Source: JBDSKH01 sp050245915
Lineage (GTDB): Bacteria; Actinomycetota; Actinomycetes; Actinomycetales; Microbacteriaceae
Direction: 5' to 3'
DNA length: 64,000 nucleotides
Assembly: GCA_050245915.1 (NCBI GenBank)
Contig: JBFWWZ010000009.1
Span: forward strand, 8,409-72,408
Shown here in pieces: positions 22,779 through 30,447 of the stretch (its first letter is position 1; the number at the start of each line of letters is the position of its first letter). The translations under genes were made by a program, and so were the position numbers. The notes under the pieces are model-generated. The model searched no databases. It saw only the letters and a program-made list of their open reading frames with translations, and had not been told where the DNA came from.

Positions 22779-22917
22779 CGTCGCTCGCAGCGAACGCGGA
22801 CGAAGGCCCCGGCCGGCGACGCGTAAACTGGTCGACGCCGGGCCGCAGCAAACCCCGGGCTCCAATTTTCGCCGCTTCGAGCGGCCTTGCGCCGAGAGGC
22901 GTTTCTGCGGCTCGGTA

Positions 22918-23451
22918 TCACTCCCCGGCTTCGTCGATCAGCGCGTCCAGGTCGACGCCCATCGCCTTCAGCTTCGCGCGCTGCTGCGGCGTGACCTTCG
23001 ACACGTCGCCGACGATCTTCACCGACGTCCCGGCGCCGAGACCCAGCGGGTTGCCGACGAACCCCGGCCCGGCCAGCTGCAACGGGCTGGGCCGTTCGCC
23101 GCGTCGCTCGGCCGCGATCTGCTCGGCGCGCGCCCGCGCTGCGGTGCGCGAGTCGACGGTCTCGTCCCAGAGGATCAGCACCTCCTGCGGATCGGACCTC
23201 TCGATCAGGGCAGGCAGCACCGCGCCGGCGTGCGGCCAATGCTGCCGGTGCACGAGCGCCGTCATCGATACGGCGGTGGCCGGGATGCCGGGGGCCTCCA
23301 CCACGAGCTCCATGCGGCAGTTCTGGTACAGGGCGTTGCCGTAGTACCCGGTCGCCGAGACCACCTCGGCGGTCCCGCGCACGCCGTCCTGGATCTGCGT
23401 CGGATGGAGGAGGCCGTTGATCCCGTTCGCGAGGTCGTCGAAGAAACCCAT
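22918..23451 (-). CDS. conserved hypothetical protein
   Basis: 177-aa soluble protein beginning MGFFDDLANGINGLLHP, with a central beta-rich domain (VRGTAEVVSATGY, CRMELVVEAPGIPATAVSMT, EVLILWDETVD). A charged linker follows, then a C-terminal helix pair (TPQQRAKLKAMGVDLDALID). The pattern is reminiscent of small beta-barrel proteins of actinobacteria annotated only as hypothetical. The stop of the fasciclin gene upstream is separated by a strong terminator, so it is transcribed alone. Confidence 0.78.
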   Translation of the reverse strand: MGFFDDLANGINGLLHPTQIQDGVRGTAEVVSATGYYGNALYQNCRMELVVEAPGIPATAVSMTALVHRQHWPHAGAVLPALIERSDPQEVLILWDETVDSRTAARARAEQIAAERRGERPSPLQLAGPGFVGNPLGLGAGTSVKIVGDVSKVTPQQRAKLKAMGVDLDALIDEAGE

Positions 23452-23473
23452 GCGCGTCAGGATACGGGCAGCA

Positions 23474-23508
23474 CGAAGGGCGGGCACCCGGTGGGTACCC
23501 GCCCTTCG
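23474..23508 (-). terminator. strong hairpin terminator after the fasciclin gene
   Basis: CGAAGGGCGGG (23474-23484) pairs perfectly with CCCGCCCTTCG (23498-23508), and the inner ACCC/GGGT extends the stem across one C/A mismatch to a three-base loop. It lies eight bases beyond the fasciclin stop codon on the minus strand. Confidence 0.8.
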
Positions 23509-23516
23509 CGGCCGGG

Positions 23517-24161
23517 TCACATCGCGGGCATCAGCACCGAGTCGATGAGGTACACGGTGGCGTTGGCAGTGTGGACGCCGCCGCAGATGACGTTGGCATC
23601 GTTGACCTTCAGGCTGTCACCGGAGCCGGTCACCTCGACGGTGCCGCCCTGGACGGTCGTCTGCGTTCCGGCGATCGCGTCCGGCAGGATCTGGCCGGGG
23701 ACCACGTGGTACGTCAGGATCGAGCTGAGCAGCCCCGCGTTCTCCGGCAGCTTCAGCGACTCGACGGTGGCCGGGTCGAGCTTCGCGAACGCGTCGTCCA
23801 CCGGCGCGAACACCGTGAACTCCGAGCCGTTCAGCGTGTCGACCAGGTTCACGTCCGGGTTCAGCTGTCCCGACACCGCGGCGACCAGCGTGGTCAGGAG
23901 CGGGTTGTTGCTGGCGGCGACCGCGACCGGATCCTGCGACATGCCGACGATGGAACCGCCGCCGTCGGGAACCTGCTCGGCGTAGGCCTCGCAGCCCGGA
24001 CCGACGAGGTCGTCGAACGCGGGGTCGACCATGGGCTCCTCCACGGGAGCCGAGGTCTCGGGGTCGGCCGGGGTCTCGGTCATGGTGCAGGCGGCGAGCC
24101 CGAGCGTCGCCAGTGCGGCGATCGTGAGGGCCGCGAGCGGCCGACGTGCTGTGATGCGCAT
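23517..24161 (-). CDS. fasciclin-domain lipoprotein (MPT70/MPT83-like)
   Basis: 214-aa exported protein. The signal peptide ends in the lipobox LAAC at about residue 25. One FAS1 domain fills the rest, with NPLLTTLVAAVSGQLNP, the H1 motif EFTVFAPVDDAFAKL, the central YHVVPGQI box and the C-terminal ATVYLIDSVLMPA box. It matches the layout of mycobacterial MPT83/MPT70, which belong to the SigK regulon. It is divergent from dipZ and shares a promoter motif with dipZ and sigK, supporting the same control here. Cell-surface adhesion is the usual inference. Confidence 0.93.
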   Translation of the reverse strand: MRITARRPLAALTIAALATLGLAACTMTETPADPETSAPVEEPMVDPAFDDLVGPGCEAYAEQVPDGGGSIVGMSQDPVAVAASNNPLLTTLVAAVSGQLNPDVNLVDTLNGSEFTVFAPVDDAFAKLDPATVESLKLPENAGLLSSILTYHVVPGQILPDAIAGTQTTVQGGTVEVTGSGDSLKVNDANVICGGVHTANATVYLIDSVLMPAM

Positions 24162-24240
24162 GGATCTATCCCTTTCGACAAATGAACGAGGAGGCCCAGA
24201 TCCTCCGATGCCCCCGACTGCGGGGGCGTCTCGAGCGGGG

Positions 24241-24267
24241 TTTCGGAGCCCGCGCCGAGATGGTTGG
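24241..24267 (-). promoter_or_regulatory. SigK-type promoter of fasciclin gene
   Basis: Reading on the minus strand, CCAACC (24262-24267) and CCGAAA (24241-24246) are separated by exactly 15 bp. The identical spacing and -10-like CCGAA occur before dipZ and sigK. Mycobacterial SigK promoters are described with a CCGAAT -10 element. Confidence 0.62.
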
Positions 24268-24282
24268 GTCGGGCAGGATTTC

Positions 24283-24309
24283 CCACCCGCTCCGCCTCCC
24301 GCTCCGAAG
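24283..24309 (+). promoter_or_regulatory. SigK-type promoter of dipZ
   Basis: CCACCC (24283-24288), 15-bp spacer, CCGAAG (24304-24309), eight bases before the dipZ ATG, which suggests a leaderless or nearly leaderless transcript. Confidence 0.6.
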
Positions 24310-24317
24310 AAGCGGGC

Positions 24318-26042
24318 ATGTCGATCTCGCTCGTCCTCATCGGTCTGCTCGGTGGCCTGGTCACCGGCATCTCGCCCTGCATCCTCCCGGTGCTGCCGGT
24401 GGTGTTCTTCTCGGGGGGCGCGCAGAGCGCGCGCGGTCTCGACGGAGAGCAGACGCCGGTCTCGCGCTGGCGGCCGTTCGTCGTCATCGCCGGCCTCGTG
24501 CTGAGTTTCACGCTGGTGACGCTGGCCGGCTCGCTGCTGCTGGCGCTGCTCAACCTGCCGCAGGATGTGCTGCGCTGGGCCGGGATCGTGGTGCTGATCA
24601 TCATCGGCGTCGGGCTCATCGTGCCGCGCTTCCAGCACCTTCTCGAGAAGCCGTTCTCGCTGATCCCGCAGCGGCACGTCGGCACGGAGCGCAATGGCTT
24701 CGTGCTCGGGTTCGCGCTCGGCGCCGTGTATGTGCCCTGTGCCGGGCCGGTGCTGGCGGCGATCACGGTCGCCGGCTCGACCGGCCGCATCGGCATCGAC
24801 ACGGTCGTGCTGACGGTGTCGTTCGCGATCGGCGCCGCCGTGCCACTGCTGATCTTCGCGCTTGCCGGGCGCGCCATCGCCGAACGCATCAAGGCGTTCC
24901 GCAAGCGCCAGAACGCGATCCGCATCACCGGCGGCGTGGTGATGATCGCTCTTGCGGTCGGACTGGTGTTCAACGTGCCGCAGCTGCTGCAGCGCCTCGT
25001 GCCGGACTACACCAGCGGCATCCAGGAGACCCTGTCGGAGTCGGACGAGGTGCAGCAGGCGCTCGACCTCGGCGGCCTCGAGAACGACGAGAACAAAGAC
25101 CTCGACCTGTGCAGCAACGGGGGATCCGAGCTCGAGAGCTGCGGAACGGCGCCGTCGATCAAGGGCATCACCGCGTGGGTGAACACGCCGGGCGGTGAGG
25201 CCGTCGACCTGGCCGACCTGCGGGGCAAGGTGGTGCTCGTCGACTTCTGGACCTACGCGTGCATCAACTGCCAGCGCTCCCTGCCCCATGTGACCGCCTG
25301 GTACGACGCCTATCACGACGCCGGGCTGGAGGTCATCGGCATCCACTCTCCCGAGTACGCGTTCGAGAAAGAGCAGCGCAACGTGGAGCAGGGGGTGCGG
25401 ACCTTCGGCATCGACTACCCGGTGGCGCTGGACAACTCCCTGGCGACCTGGACCAACTACCGCAATCGATACTGGCCGGCGAGCTACCTGATCGACGCCG
25501 ACGGCGTGGTGCGCCACATCCAGTTCGGCGAGGGCGGCTACGACACCACCGAGCGGCTGATCCGCGAACTGCTGCAGGATGCCGACCCCGGCGTCCAGCT
25601 CCCCGGCGCCACCGCGGTGGAGGACGACACCCCCGAAGACGGTTCCACCACCCCGGAGACGTACCTCAGCGCCGGCAAGGAAGTGAACTTCGGCGGCGAC
25701 GAGACGTACACGGCGGGCACGCTCGAGTTCACCTACCCCGCCGAGCAGGAGCGCGACACCTTCGCGCTCGACGGTGCATGGACCATCGACTTCCAGGGCG
25801 CCACCCCCGCGCGCGGCGACGCCGGCATCCGGTTGCGGTACACGGCCACGCAGGAGGTGAGGATGGTGCTCGGCGGTGAAGGGACGGTGACCTTCCGCGT
25901 CGACGGGGGCGCGCCGCAGACGATCGAGGTGAGCGGCTCGCCGGACTCGTACCCGTTGCTCGAGCTCGACGGCGCCGACACGGGCGAGATCGAGGTGACG
26001 GTGCCGCCCGGGGTCACCGCGTACTCGTTCACCTTCGGGTAG
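24318..26042 (+). CDS. dipZ: DipZ: CcdA-like membrane domain fused to thioredoxin-like domain
   Basis: 574-aa membrane protein. Residues 1 to about 225 are a CcdA/DsbD-type electron conduit with about six helices and the redox Cys pair in GISPCILPVLP (Cys21) and VYVPCAGPVL (about Cys141). An extracytoplasmic thioredoxin/TlpA-like domain follows with CINC at about residues 315-318 and WPASYLIDADG. A C-terminal beta domain (from about 430) resembles a carbohydrate-binding fold seen in other DipZ proteins. It passes reducing equivalents across the membrane to extracytoplasmic thiols. Its neighbours, a fasciclin lipoprotein and sigK-rskA, match the mycobacterial SigK regulon. Confidence 0.94.
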   Translation: MSISLVLIGLLGGLVTGISPCILPVLPVVFFSGGAQSARGLDGEQTPVSRWRPFVVIAGLVLSFTLVTLAGSLLLALLNLPQDVLRWAGIVVLIIIGVGLIVPRFQHLLEKPFSLIPQRHVGTERNGFVLGFALGAVYVPCAGPVLAAITVAGSTGRIGIDTVVLTVSFAIGAAVPLLIFALAGRAIAERIKAFRKRQNAIRITGGVVMIALAVGLVFNVPQLLQRLVPDYTSGIQETLSESDEVQQALDLGGLENDENKDLDLCSNGGSELESCGTAPSIKGITAWVNTPGGEAVDLADLRGKVVLVDFWTYACINCQRSLPHVTAWYDAYHDAGLEVIGIHSPEYAFEKEQRNVEQGVRTFGIDYPVALDNSLATWTNYRNRYWPASYLIDADGVVRHIQFGEGGYDTTERLIRELLQDADPGVQLPGATAVEDDTPEDGSTTPETYLSAGKEVNFGGDETYTAGTLEFTYPAEQERDTFALDGAWTIDFQGATPARGDAGIRLRYTATQEVRMVLGGEGTVTFRVDGGAPQTIEVSGSPDSYPLLELDGADTGEIEVTVPPGVTAYSFTFG

Positions 26043-26077
26043 GCAAACGGCCCGGCGGTCCGCGCCGAACACTGTCC

Positions 26078-26115
26078 GACCCGGGCGTCCGCAACCCAGA
26101 TGCGGCGCCCGGGTC
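26078..26115 (+). terminator. terminator between dipZ and sigK
   Basis: GACCCGGGCG-T-CCGCA (26078-26093) pairs with TGCGGCGCCCGGGTC (26101-26115): 15 bp with one bulged T and a seven-base loop. It ends three bases before the sigK promoter, insulating sigK from dipZ read-through. Confidence 0.72.
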
Positions 26116-26117
26116 GG

Positions 26118-26144
26118 CAAACCAGGGGGCGTCAGGCTCCGAAC
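26118..26144 (+). promoter_or_regulatory. SigK-type promoter of sigK
   Basis: CAAACC (26118-26123), 15-bp spacer, CCGAAC (26139-26144). This is the same architecture as before the fasciclin and dipZ genes, so the sigma factor probably activates its own gene. Confidence 0.62.
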
Positions 26145-26179
26145 GACTCATGACCCGGACACCCTCAAGGTGGTGTGAC

Positions 26180-26779
26180 ATGCTTCAGCTTGTGCCTCGC
26201 GAACACGACGACGATGTGGAAGATCCCACATCCCTCGTGACCAGTGAAGACCTGCTGACGCGCGTCGCCCAGGGCGATCGGGCCGCATTCGCCGAACTGT
26301 ACGACCGCACGGCGCCTCGGGTCTTCGGACTCGTCAAGCGTCTGCTGCGCGACCACAGCCAGTCCGAAGAGGTGACGCAGGAGATCTTCCTCGAGATCTG
26401 GCAGAACGCCACCCGGTACGAACCCGGCAAGGGCGGCGCGATCGCGTGGATGCTCACCATGACGCACCGCAGGGCGGTCGACCGGATCCGTGCGTCGCAG
26501 GCGAGCCGCGACCGGGATGTGCGGGTCGGCATCCGGGATTACGCCCCCGAGTTCGACTCGGTGGCCGAGAACGTCGAAGTCCAGATCGAGAGCGAGAGGG
26601 TGAAGGAGGCCATGACGCGTTTGACCGAACTGCAGCGCCAGGCCGTCACCCTGGCGTATTTCGGCGGGTTCAGCCACAGTGAGGTGTCGGCGATGCTGAA
26701 GGTGCCGATCGGCACCGTGAAGACGCGGCTGCGCGACGGGATGATCCGGTTGCGCGATGAACTGGGGGTGACCTCATGA
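26180..26779 (+). CDS. sigK: ECF sigma factor, SigK-like
   Basis: 199-aa ECF sigma factor. Region 2 is AAFAELYDRTAPRVFGLVKR through EEVTQEIFLEIWQNATRY and AWMLTMTHRRAVDRIRA; region 4 is LTELQRQAVTLAYFGGFSHS and VPIGTVKTRLRDGMIRLRDE. The chosen ATG (26180) has AAGGTGG upstream; an in-frame ATG at 26150 would be nearly leaderless from the predicted promoter and is a real alternative. It overlaps the anti-sigma gene by ATGA. Gene neighbours (RskA-like, fasciclin, DipZ) identify it as SigK-like. Confidence 0.92.
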   Translation: MLQLVPREHDDDVEDPTSLVTSEDLLTRVAQGDRAAFAELYDRTAPRVFGLVKRLLRDHSQSEEVTQEIFLEIWQNATRYEPGKGGAIAWMLTMTHRRAVDRIRASQASRDRDVRVGIRDYAPEFDSVAENVEVQIESERVKEAMTRLTELQRQAVTLAYFGGFSHSEVSAMLKVPIGTVKTRLRDGMIRLRDELGVTS

Positions 26780-27537
26780 GCGACCCGCAGAACGCATCGG
26801 GCGCCTACGCGCTGAACGCGCTGAGCGCCGAGGAGCGCGCCGAGTTCGAGGCCGCGCTCGCCGGCTCCGAGCAGCTGCGCACCGAGGCGACCGAGCTGGT
26901 GGATACCGCGGTCGAGCTCGGACTGTCGGTGGCGCCCGAGCAGCCCCCGGCTTCGCTGCGCGCCTCGATCCTCGACGCCGTCGCGGCGACGCCGCAGCTT
27001 CCCCCGATCTCGGCGGCCGAGCCCGCGGCAGAGACCCGTGCCGAGACCCCCGCCGAGCGCAAGGCCCGCAGCCGCTGGACCACGCCGCTGGTGCGGCTGG
27101 GTGCCGTCGCGGCATCCATCGTCCTGATCGTGGGGCTCGGGTTCACGGTGCGCGCCGGGTTGCAGGCGCAGAGCGACATGGCCACCGCGTCGCAGATCAA
27201 CGAGATCCAGGCCGCCGACGACTACCAGCGGCAGACCGTGGATGTCGAGGGCGGCGGGAGCGCGACGGCGGTGTGGTCGGGGCAGCTGCGCCGCGCCGCG
27301 CTGATCATCGACGGCTGGAACCAGCTGCCGCCGGGCAGCACCTACGAGCTCTGGTACATGGACGCCGCCGGTGCGGCGACCCCGGCGGGCACGTTCGATG
27401 TCGGCGACGACGGCGCGCACAGCATCGTGCTGGCGGGCACGATGGATGCCGGGGACACCATCGGCGTGACGGTCGAGCCTGCGGGCGGGTCGGCGACGCC
27501 GTCCGACGAGGTGGTCGTCGTCATCGAGACGGCGTGA
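26776..27537 (+). CDS. rskA: RskA-like anti-sigma-K factor
   Basis: 253-aa single-pass membrane protein. The cytoplasmic N-terminus (ASGAYALNALSAEERAEFEA) is the anti-sigma domain, one transmembrane helix lies at about residues 108-129 (LGAVAASIVLIVGLGFTVRA), and the extracytoplasmic part is an RskA C-terminal beta domain (LPPGSTYELWYMDAAGAATP). In mycobacteria RskA holds SigK at the membrane until regulated proteolysis frees it. It is coupled to sigK by a four-base overlap and convergent with pstB (one-base gap). Confidence 0.93.
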   Translation: MSDPQNASGAYALNALSAEERAEFEAALAGSEQLRTEATELVDTAVELGLSVAPEQPPASLRASILDAVAATPQLPPISAAEPAAETRAETPAERKARSRWTTPLVRLGAVAASIVLIVGLGFTVRAGLQAQSDMATASQINEIQAADDYQRQTVDVEGGGSATAVWSGQLRRAALIIDGWNQLPPGSTYELWYMDAAGAATPAGTFDVGDDGAHSIVLAGTMDAGDTIGVTVEPAGGSATPSDEVVVVIETA

Positions 27538-27538
27538 C

Positions 27539-28318
27539 CTACCCGAACTTGCCGGAGACGTAGTCCTCGGTCGCCTGCACGCTCGGCTTGCTGAAGATCG
27601 TGGTGGTGTCGTCGTACTCGATCAGCTTGCCGGGCTTGCCGGTGCCGGCGATGTTGAAGAAGGCCGTCTTGTCCGACACCCGGCTCGCCTGCTGCATGTT
27701 GTGGGTGACGATGACGATCGTGTAGTCCTGCTTGAGGTCCTCGATGAGGTCCTCGATCGCGAGGGTCGAGATCGGGTCGAGGGCCGAGCACGGCTCGTCC
27801 ATCAGGATGACGTCGGGCTTCACCGCGATGGCCCGCGCGATGCAGAGCCGCTGCTGCTGTCCGCCCGACAGGCCCGAGCCTGGCTTGTCGAGGCGGTCCT
27901 TCACCTCGTTCCACAGGTTCGCGCCCTGCAGCGACTTCTCGACCAGGTCGTCGGCGTCGGGCTTGCTGATCCGGCGGTTGTTGAGCTTCACGCCGGCGAG
28001 CACGTTCTCGCGGATCGACATCGTCGGGAACGGGTTGGGCCGCTGGAACACCATCCCGACCTGCCGGCGCACCAGCACCGGGTCGACGCCGGGGCCGTAC
28101 AGGTTGTTGCCGTCGATCAGCACCTCGCCGTCGACGCGCGCGCCCGGAATGACCTCGTGCATGCGGTTCAGCGTGCGGATGAAGGTCGACTTGCCGCAGC
28201 CGGACGGGCCGATGAGCGCGGTGACGGAACGGGGTTCGATGGTCAGCGAGACGCCTTCGACGGCCAGGAAGCTGCCGTAGTAGACGTCGAGATCGCGGAC
28301 TTCGATGCGCTTGGACAC
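27539..28318 (-). CDS. pstB: phosphate ABC transporter ATP-binding protein PstB
   Basis: 259-aa ATPase with Walker A GPSGCGKST, the PstB-typical QRPNPFPTMSIRENVLAG segment, signature LSGGQQQRLCIARA, Walker B VILMDEPCSALDP and switch His in VIVTHNMQQA. It powers high-affinity phosphate uptake. GTG start at 28316-28318, last gene of the leftward pstS-pstC-pstA-pstB cluster. phoU is not adjacent but lies at 44.6 kb. Confidence 0.97.
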   Translation of the reverse strand: MSKRIEVRDLDVYYGSFLAVEGVSLTIEPRSVTALIGPSGCGKSTFIRTLNRMHEVIPGARVDGEVLIDGNNLYGPGVDPVLVRRQVGMVFQRPNPFPTMSIRENVLAGVKLNNRRISKPDADDLVEKSLQGANLWNEVKDRLDKPGSGLSGGQQQRLCIARAIAVKPDVILMDEPCSALDPISTLAIEDLIEDLKQDYTIVIVTHNMQQASRVSDKTAFFNIAGTGKPGKLIEYDDTTTIFSKPSVQATEDYVSGKFG

Positions 28319-28346
28319 GTTCTTCGCTTTCGGTGGGGTTCGGGCG

Positions 28347-29408
28347 TCAGCGGGAGAGCTTCGGCGAGAAGAAGTACGAGACGACGCGCGCGATGACGTT
28401 CAGCAGCGCGACGATCAGGATGAGGGTGAGCGCCCCGGCCCAGGCGCGCTCGATGTAGAACTCGGCCTCGGTGCCGGGGCTGACGTACTGGTTGTAGACG
28501 AACACCGGCAGGCTCATCATGCGTTCGGCGAACGGGTTGTAGTTCATGCTCGTCGTGAACCCGGCGACGATCAGCAGCGGCGCCGTCTCGCCGATCACCC
28601 GCGAGATGGAGAGCATGATGCCGGTGGTGATGCCGGCCACCGAGGTGGGGAGCACGATCCGCACGATCGTCAGCCATTTCGGCACACCGAGCGCGTACGA
28701 GGCCTCCCGCAGCTCGTTGGGGACGAGCTTCAGGATCTCCTCGCTGGAGCGCACCACGACCGGGATCATCAGGATCGACAGCGCGACGGATCCGGCGAAG
28801 CCCATCTTCACGCCCTCGCCGAACAGGATGACGAAGAACGCGTAGGTCGCCAGCCCGGCCACGATCGACGGGATGCCGGTCATGACGTCGACGAGGAACG
28901 TGATGCCGCGGGCGAGGCGACCGGTGCCGTACTCGACCAGGTAGATCGCGGTCATCAGCCCGACCGGGATGGAGATGAGCGCCGCGAGGCCCGTGATCTC
29001 GAGGGTGCCGACGATGGCGTGCAGCGCACCGCCGCCTTCGCCGACGACGTTCCGCATCGAGCTGTTGAGGAACGTGCCGTTCAGCAGCGTGCCGAGACCG
29101 TACTGCAGCACCGTCTCGAGCAGCCAGACGAGCGGGATCAGCGCGATGACGAACGCGGAGGTCACCAGCGAGGTGACCAGCCGGTCGGTGGCCTGCCGGA
29201 GACCTTCGACGAGCAGCGCGATCACGAAGTTCAGCACCACGAACGCGATGACGCCGAGGATGACGGCGCCGATCCAGTTCGGCTCGCCCTGCGACAGGAT
29301 GAGGTCGCCGATCACGAAGACCGCGAGACTTCCGGCGAGCATCGCCCACGGCGCCGCCTTCGGCAGCTTGCCGGCGGTGAGGGTGTTGGCCACGGGGGTC
29401 GCAGTCAT
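28347..29408 (-). CDS. pstA: phosphate ABC transporter permease PstA
   Basis: 353-aa membrane protein with a long N-terminal extension containing about three extra hydrophobic segments before the permease core, common in actinobacterial PstA. The core shows GIPSIVAGLATYAFFVIL, the EAA-type loop ELREASYALGVPKWLTIVRI and ISRVIGETAPLLIVAG. ATG at 29408 overlaps the pstC stop by one base (TGATG). It forms the channel with PstC. Confidence 0.96.
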   Translation of the reverse strand: MTATPVANTLTAGKLPKAAPWAMLAGSLAVFVIGDLILSQGEPNWIGAVILGVIAFVVLNFVIALLVEGLRQATDRLVTSLVTSAFVIALIPLVWLLETVLQYGLGTLLNGTFLNSSMRNVVGEGGGALHAIVGTLEITGLAALISIPVGLMTAIYLVEYGTGRLARGITFLVDVMTGIPSIVAGLATYAFFVILFGEGVKMGFAGSVALSILMIPVVVRSSEEILKLVPNELREASYALGVPKWLTIVRIVLPTSVAGITTGIMLSISRVIGETAPLLIVAGFTTSMNYNPFAERMMSLPVFVYNQYVSPGTEAEFYIERAWAGALTLILIVALLNVIARVVSYFFSPKLSR

Positions 29409-30346
29409 CAGTTCGCTCCGGAGAACGCCTTGCGGCGGTTGACGACCGCGCGCGCGATCGAGTTCACGAGGAAGGTGATCACGAACAGGATGAGTCCCGT
29501 CGCGATCAGCACGTTGACCCCGATCCCGTGGGCCTCGGGGTAGTTGAGTGCGATGTTGGAGGCGATCGTCGACGGGTTCTGCGAGCTGGTCAGCACGAAC
29601 GTGATGATCGCCGCCGGCGACAGCACCATGGCGACCGCCATCGTCTCGCCGAGAGCACGGCCGAGGCCGAGCATCGCCGCCGACACGATGCCGGAGCGCC
29701 CGAACGGCAGGACGGCGGTGCGGATCATCTCCCACCGGGTGGCGCCGAGGGCGAGCGCGGCCTCCTCGTGCAGGGTCGGGGTCTGCAGGAAGATCTCGCG
29801 GCAGAGGGCGGTGATGATCGGCAGGATCATGACGGCGAGCACGATGCCGACGGTCAGGATGGTGCGGCCCGTCCCCGAGACGGGCGGCGCGAACAGCGGG
29901 ATCCACCCGGCATTGGTGACCAGCCAGTCGTACACAGGCTGGATGGCGGGGGCCAGCACGCGGCCGCCCCACAGCCCGAAGACCACCGACGGCACCGCCG
30001 CCAGCAGATCGATGATGTAGCCGAGGCCCAGCGCGAGCCGTCGCGGGGCGTAGTGGGAGATGAAGAGCGCGATGCCGATGGCGAGCGGCACGGCGAGCAC
30101 GAGGGCGATCGCGGCTGCCCAGACCGTCCCGAAGATGAGCGGCCAGACGTAGGCCCAGAAGCTGTCAGGGGACCCCTTGATCTCCGCTGGATCGGCTACG
30201 AACGCGGGGAGGCTCTGCGCCACCAGGAAGATCGCGACGGCGGCCAGGATGACCAGGATGAGACTTCCGGCGAAGGTCGCGCCACCGCGGAAGATGCGGT
30301 CTGCGGGCCGCTGCTTGGCGCGGATCCGGGCCGGTGCGGTGGTCAT
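29408..30346 (-). CDS. pstC: phosphate ABC transporter permease PstC
   Basis: 312-aa membrane protein with six helices; diagnostic segments include LLAAVPSVVFGLWGGRVLAP, EEAALALGATRWEMIRTAVL (EAA loop) and GRALGETMAVAMVLSP. It follows pstS after a 101-bp gap containing a strong hairpin, which probably lowers its expression relative to the binding protein. Confidence 0.96.
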   Translation of the reverse strand: MTTAPARIRAKQRPADRIFRGGATFAGSLILVILAAVAIFLVAQSLPAFVADPAEIKGSPDSFWAYVWPLIFGTVWAAAIALVLAVPLAIGIALFISHYAPRRLALGLGYIIDLLAAVPSVVFGLWGGRVLAPAIQPVYDWLVTNAGWIPLFAPPVSGTGRTILTVGIVLAVMILPIITALCREIFLQTPTLHEEAALALGATRWEMIRTAVLPFGRSGIVSAAMLGLGRALGETMAVAMVLSPAAIITFVLTSSQNPSTIASNIALNYPEAHGIGVNVLIATGLILFVITFLVNSIARAVVNRRKAFSGAN

Positions 30347-30383
30347 GCTCGGTGGGGGTCCTTGTCGTCAGTGGTGCTCAGTC

Positions 30384-30432
30384 TGTCGGGCTGCGACCCC
30401 CCGTGCAACGGCACGGGGAGCGCAGCCCGACA
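30384..30432 (-). terminator. attenuator hairpin between pstS and pstC
   Basis: TGTCGGGCTGCG (30384-30395) pairs perfectly with CGCAGCCCGACA (30421-30432), and a second inner stem CCGTGC/GCACGG closes around an AACG tetraloop (30401-30416). It lies 16 bases beyond the pstS stop codon. In many pst operons such a structure stabilises pstS mRNA and reduces read-through. Confidence 0.72.
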
Positions 30433-30447
30433 GTGGTGGAGCCGGTG

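Noticed and set aside
23517..26120. 867-aa leftward frame spanning dipZ
   Set aside because: Only its last 214 codons (fasciclin lipoprotein from 24161) are real. The rest is antisense to dipZ, His/Arg/Asp-rich and without domains.
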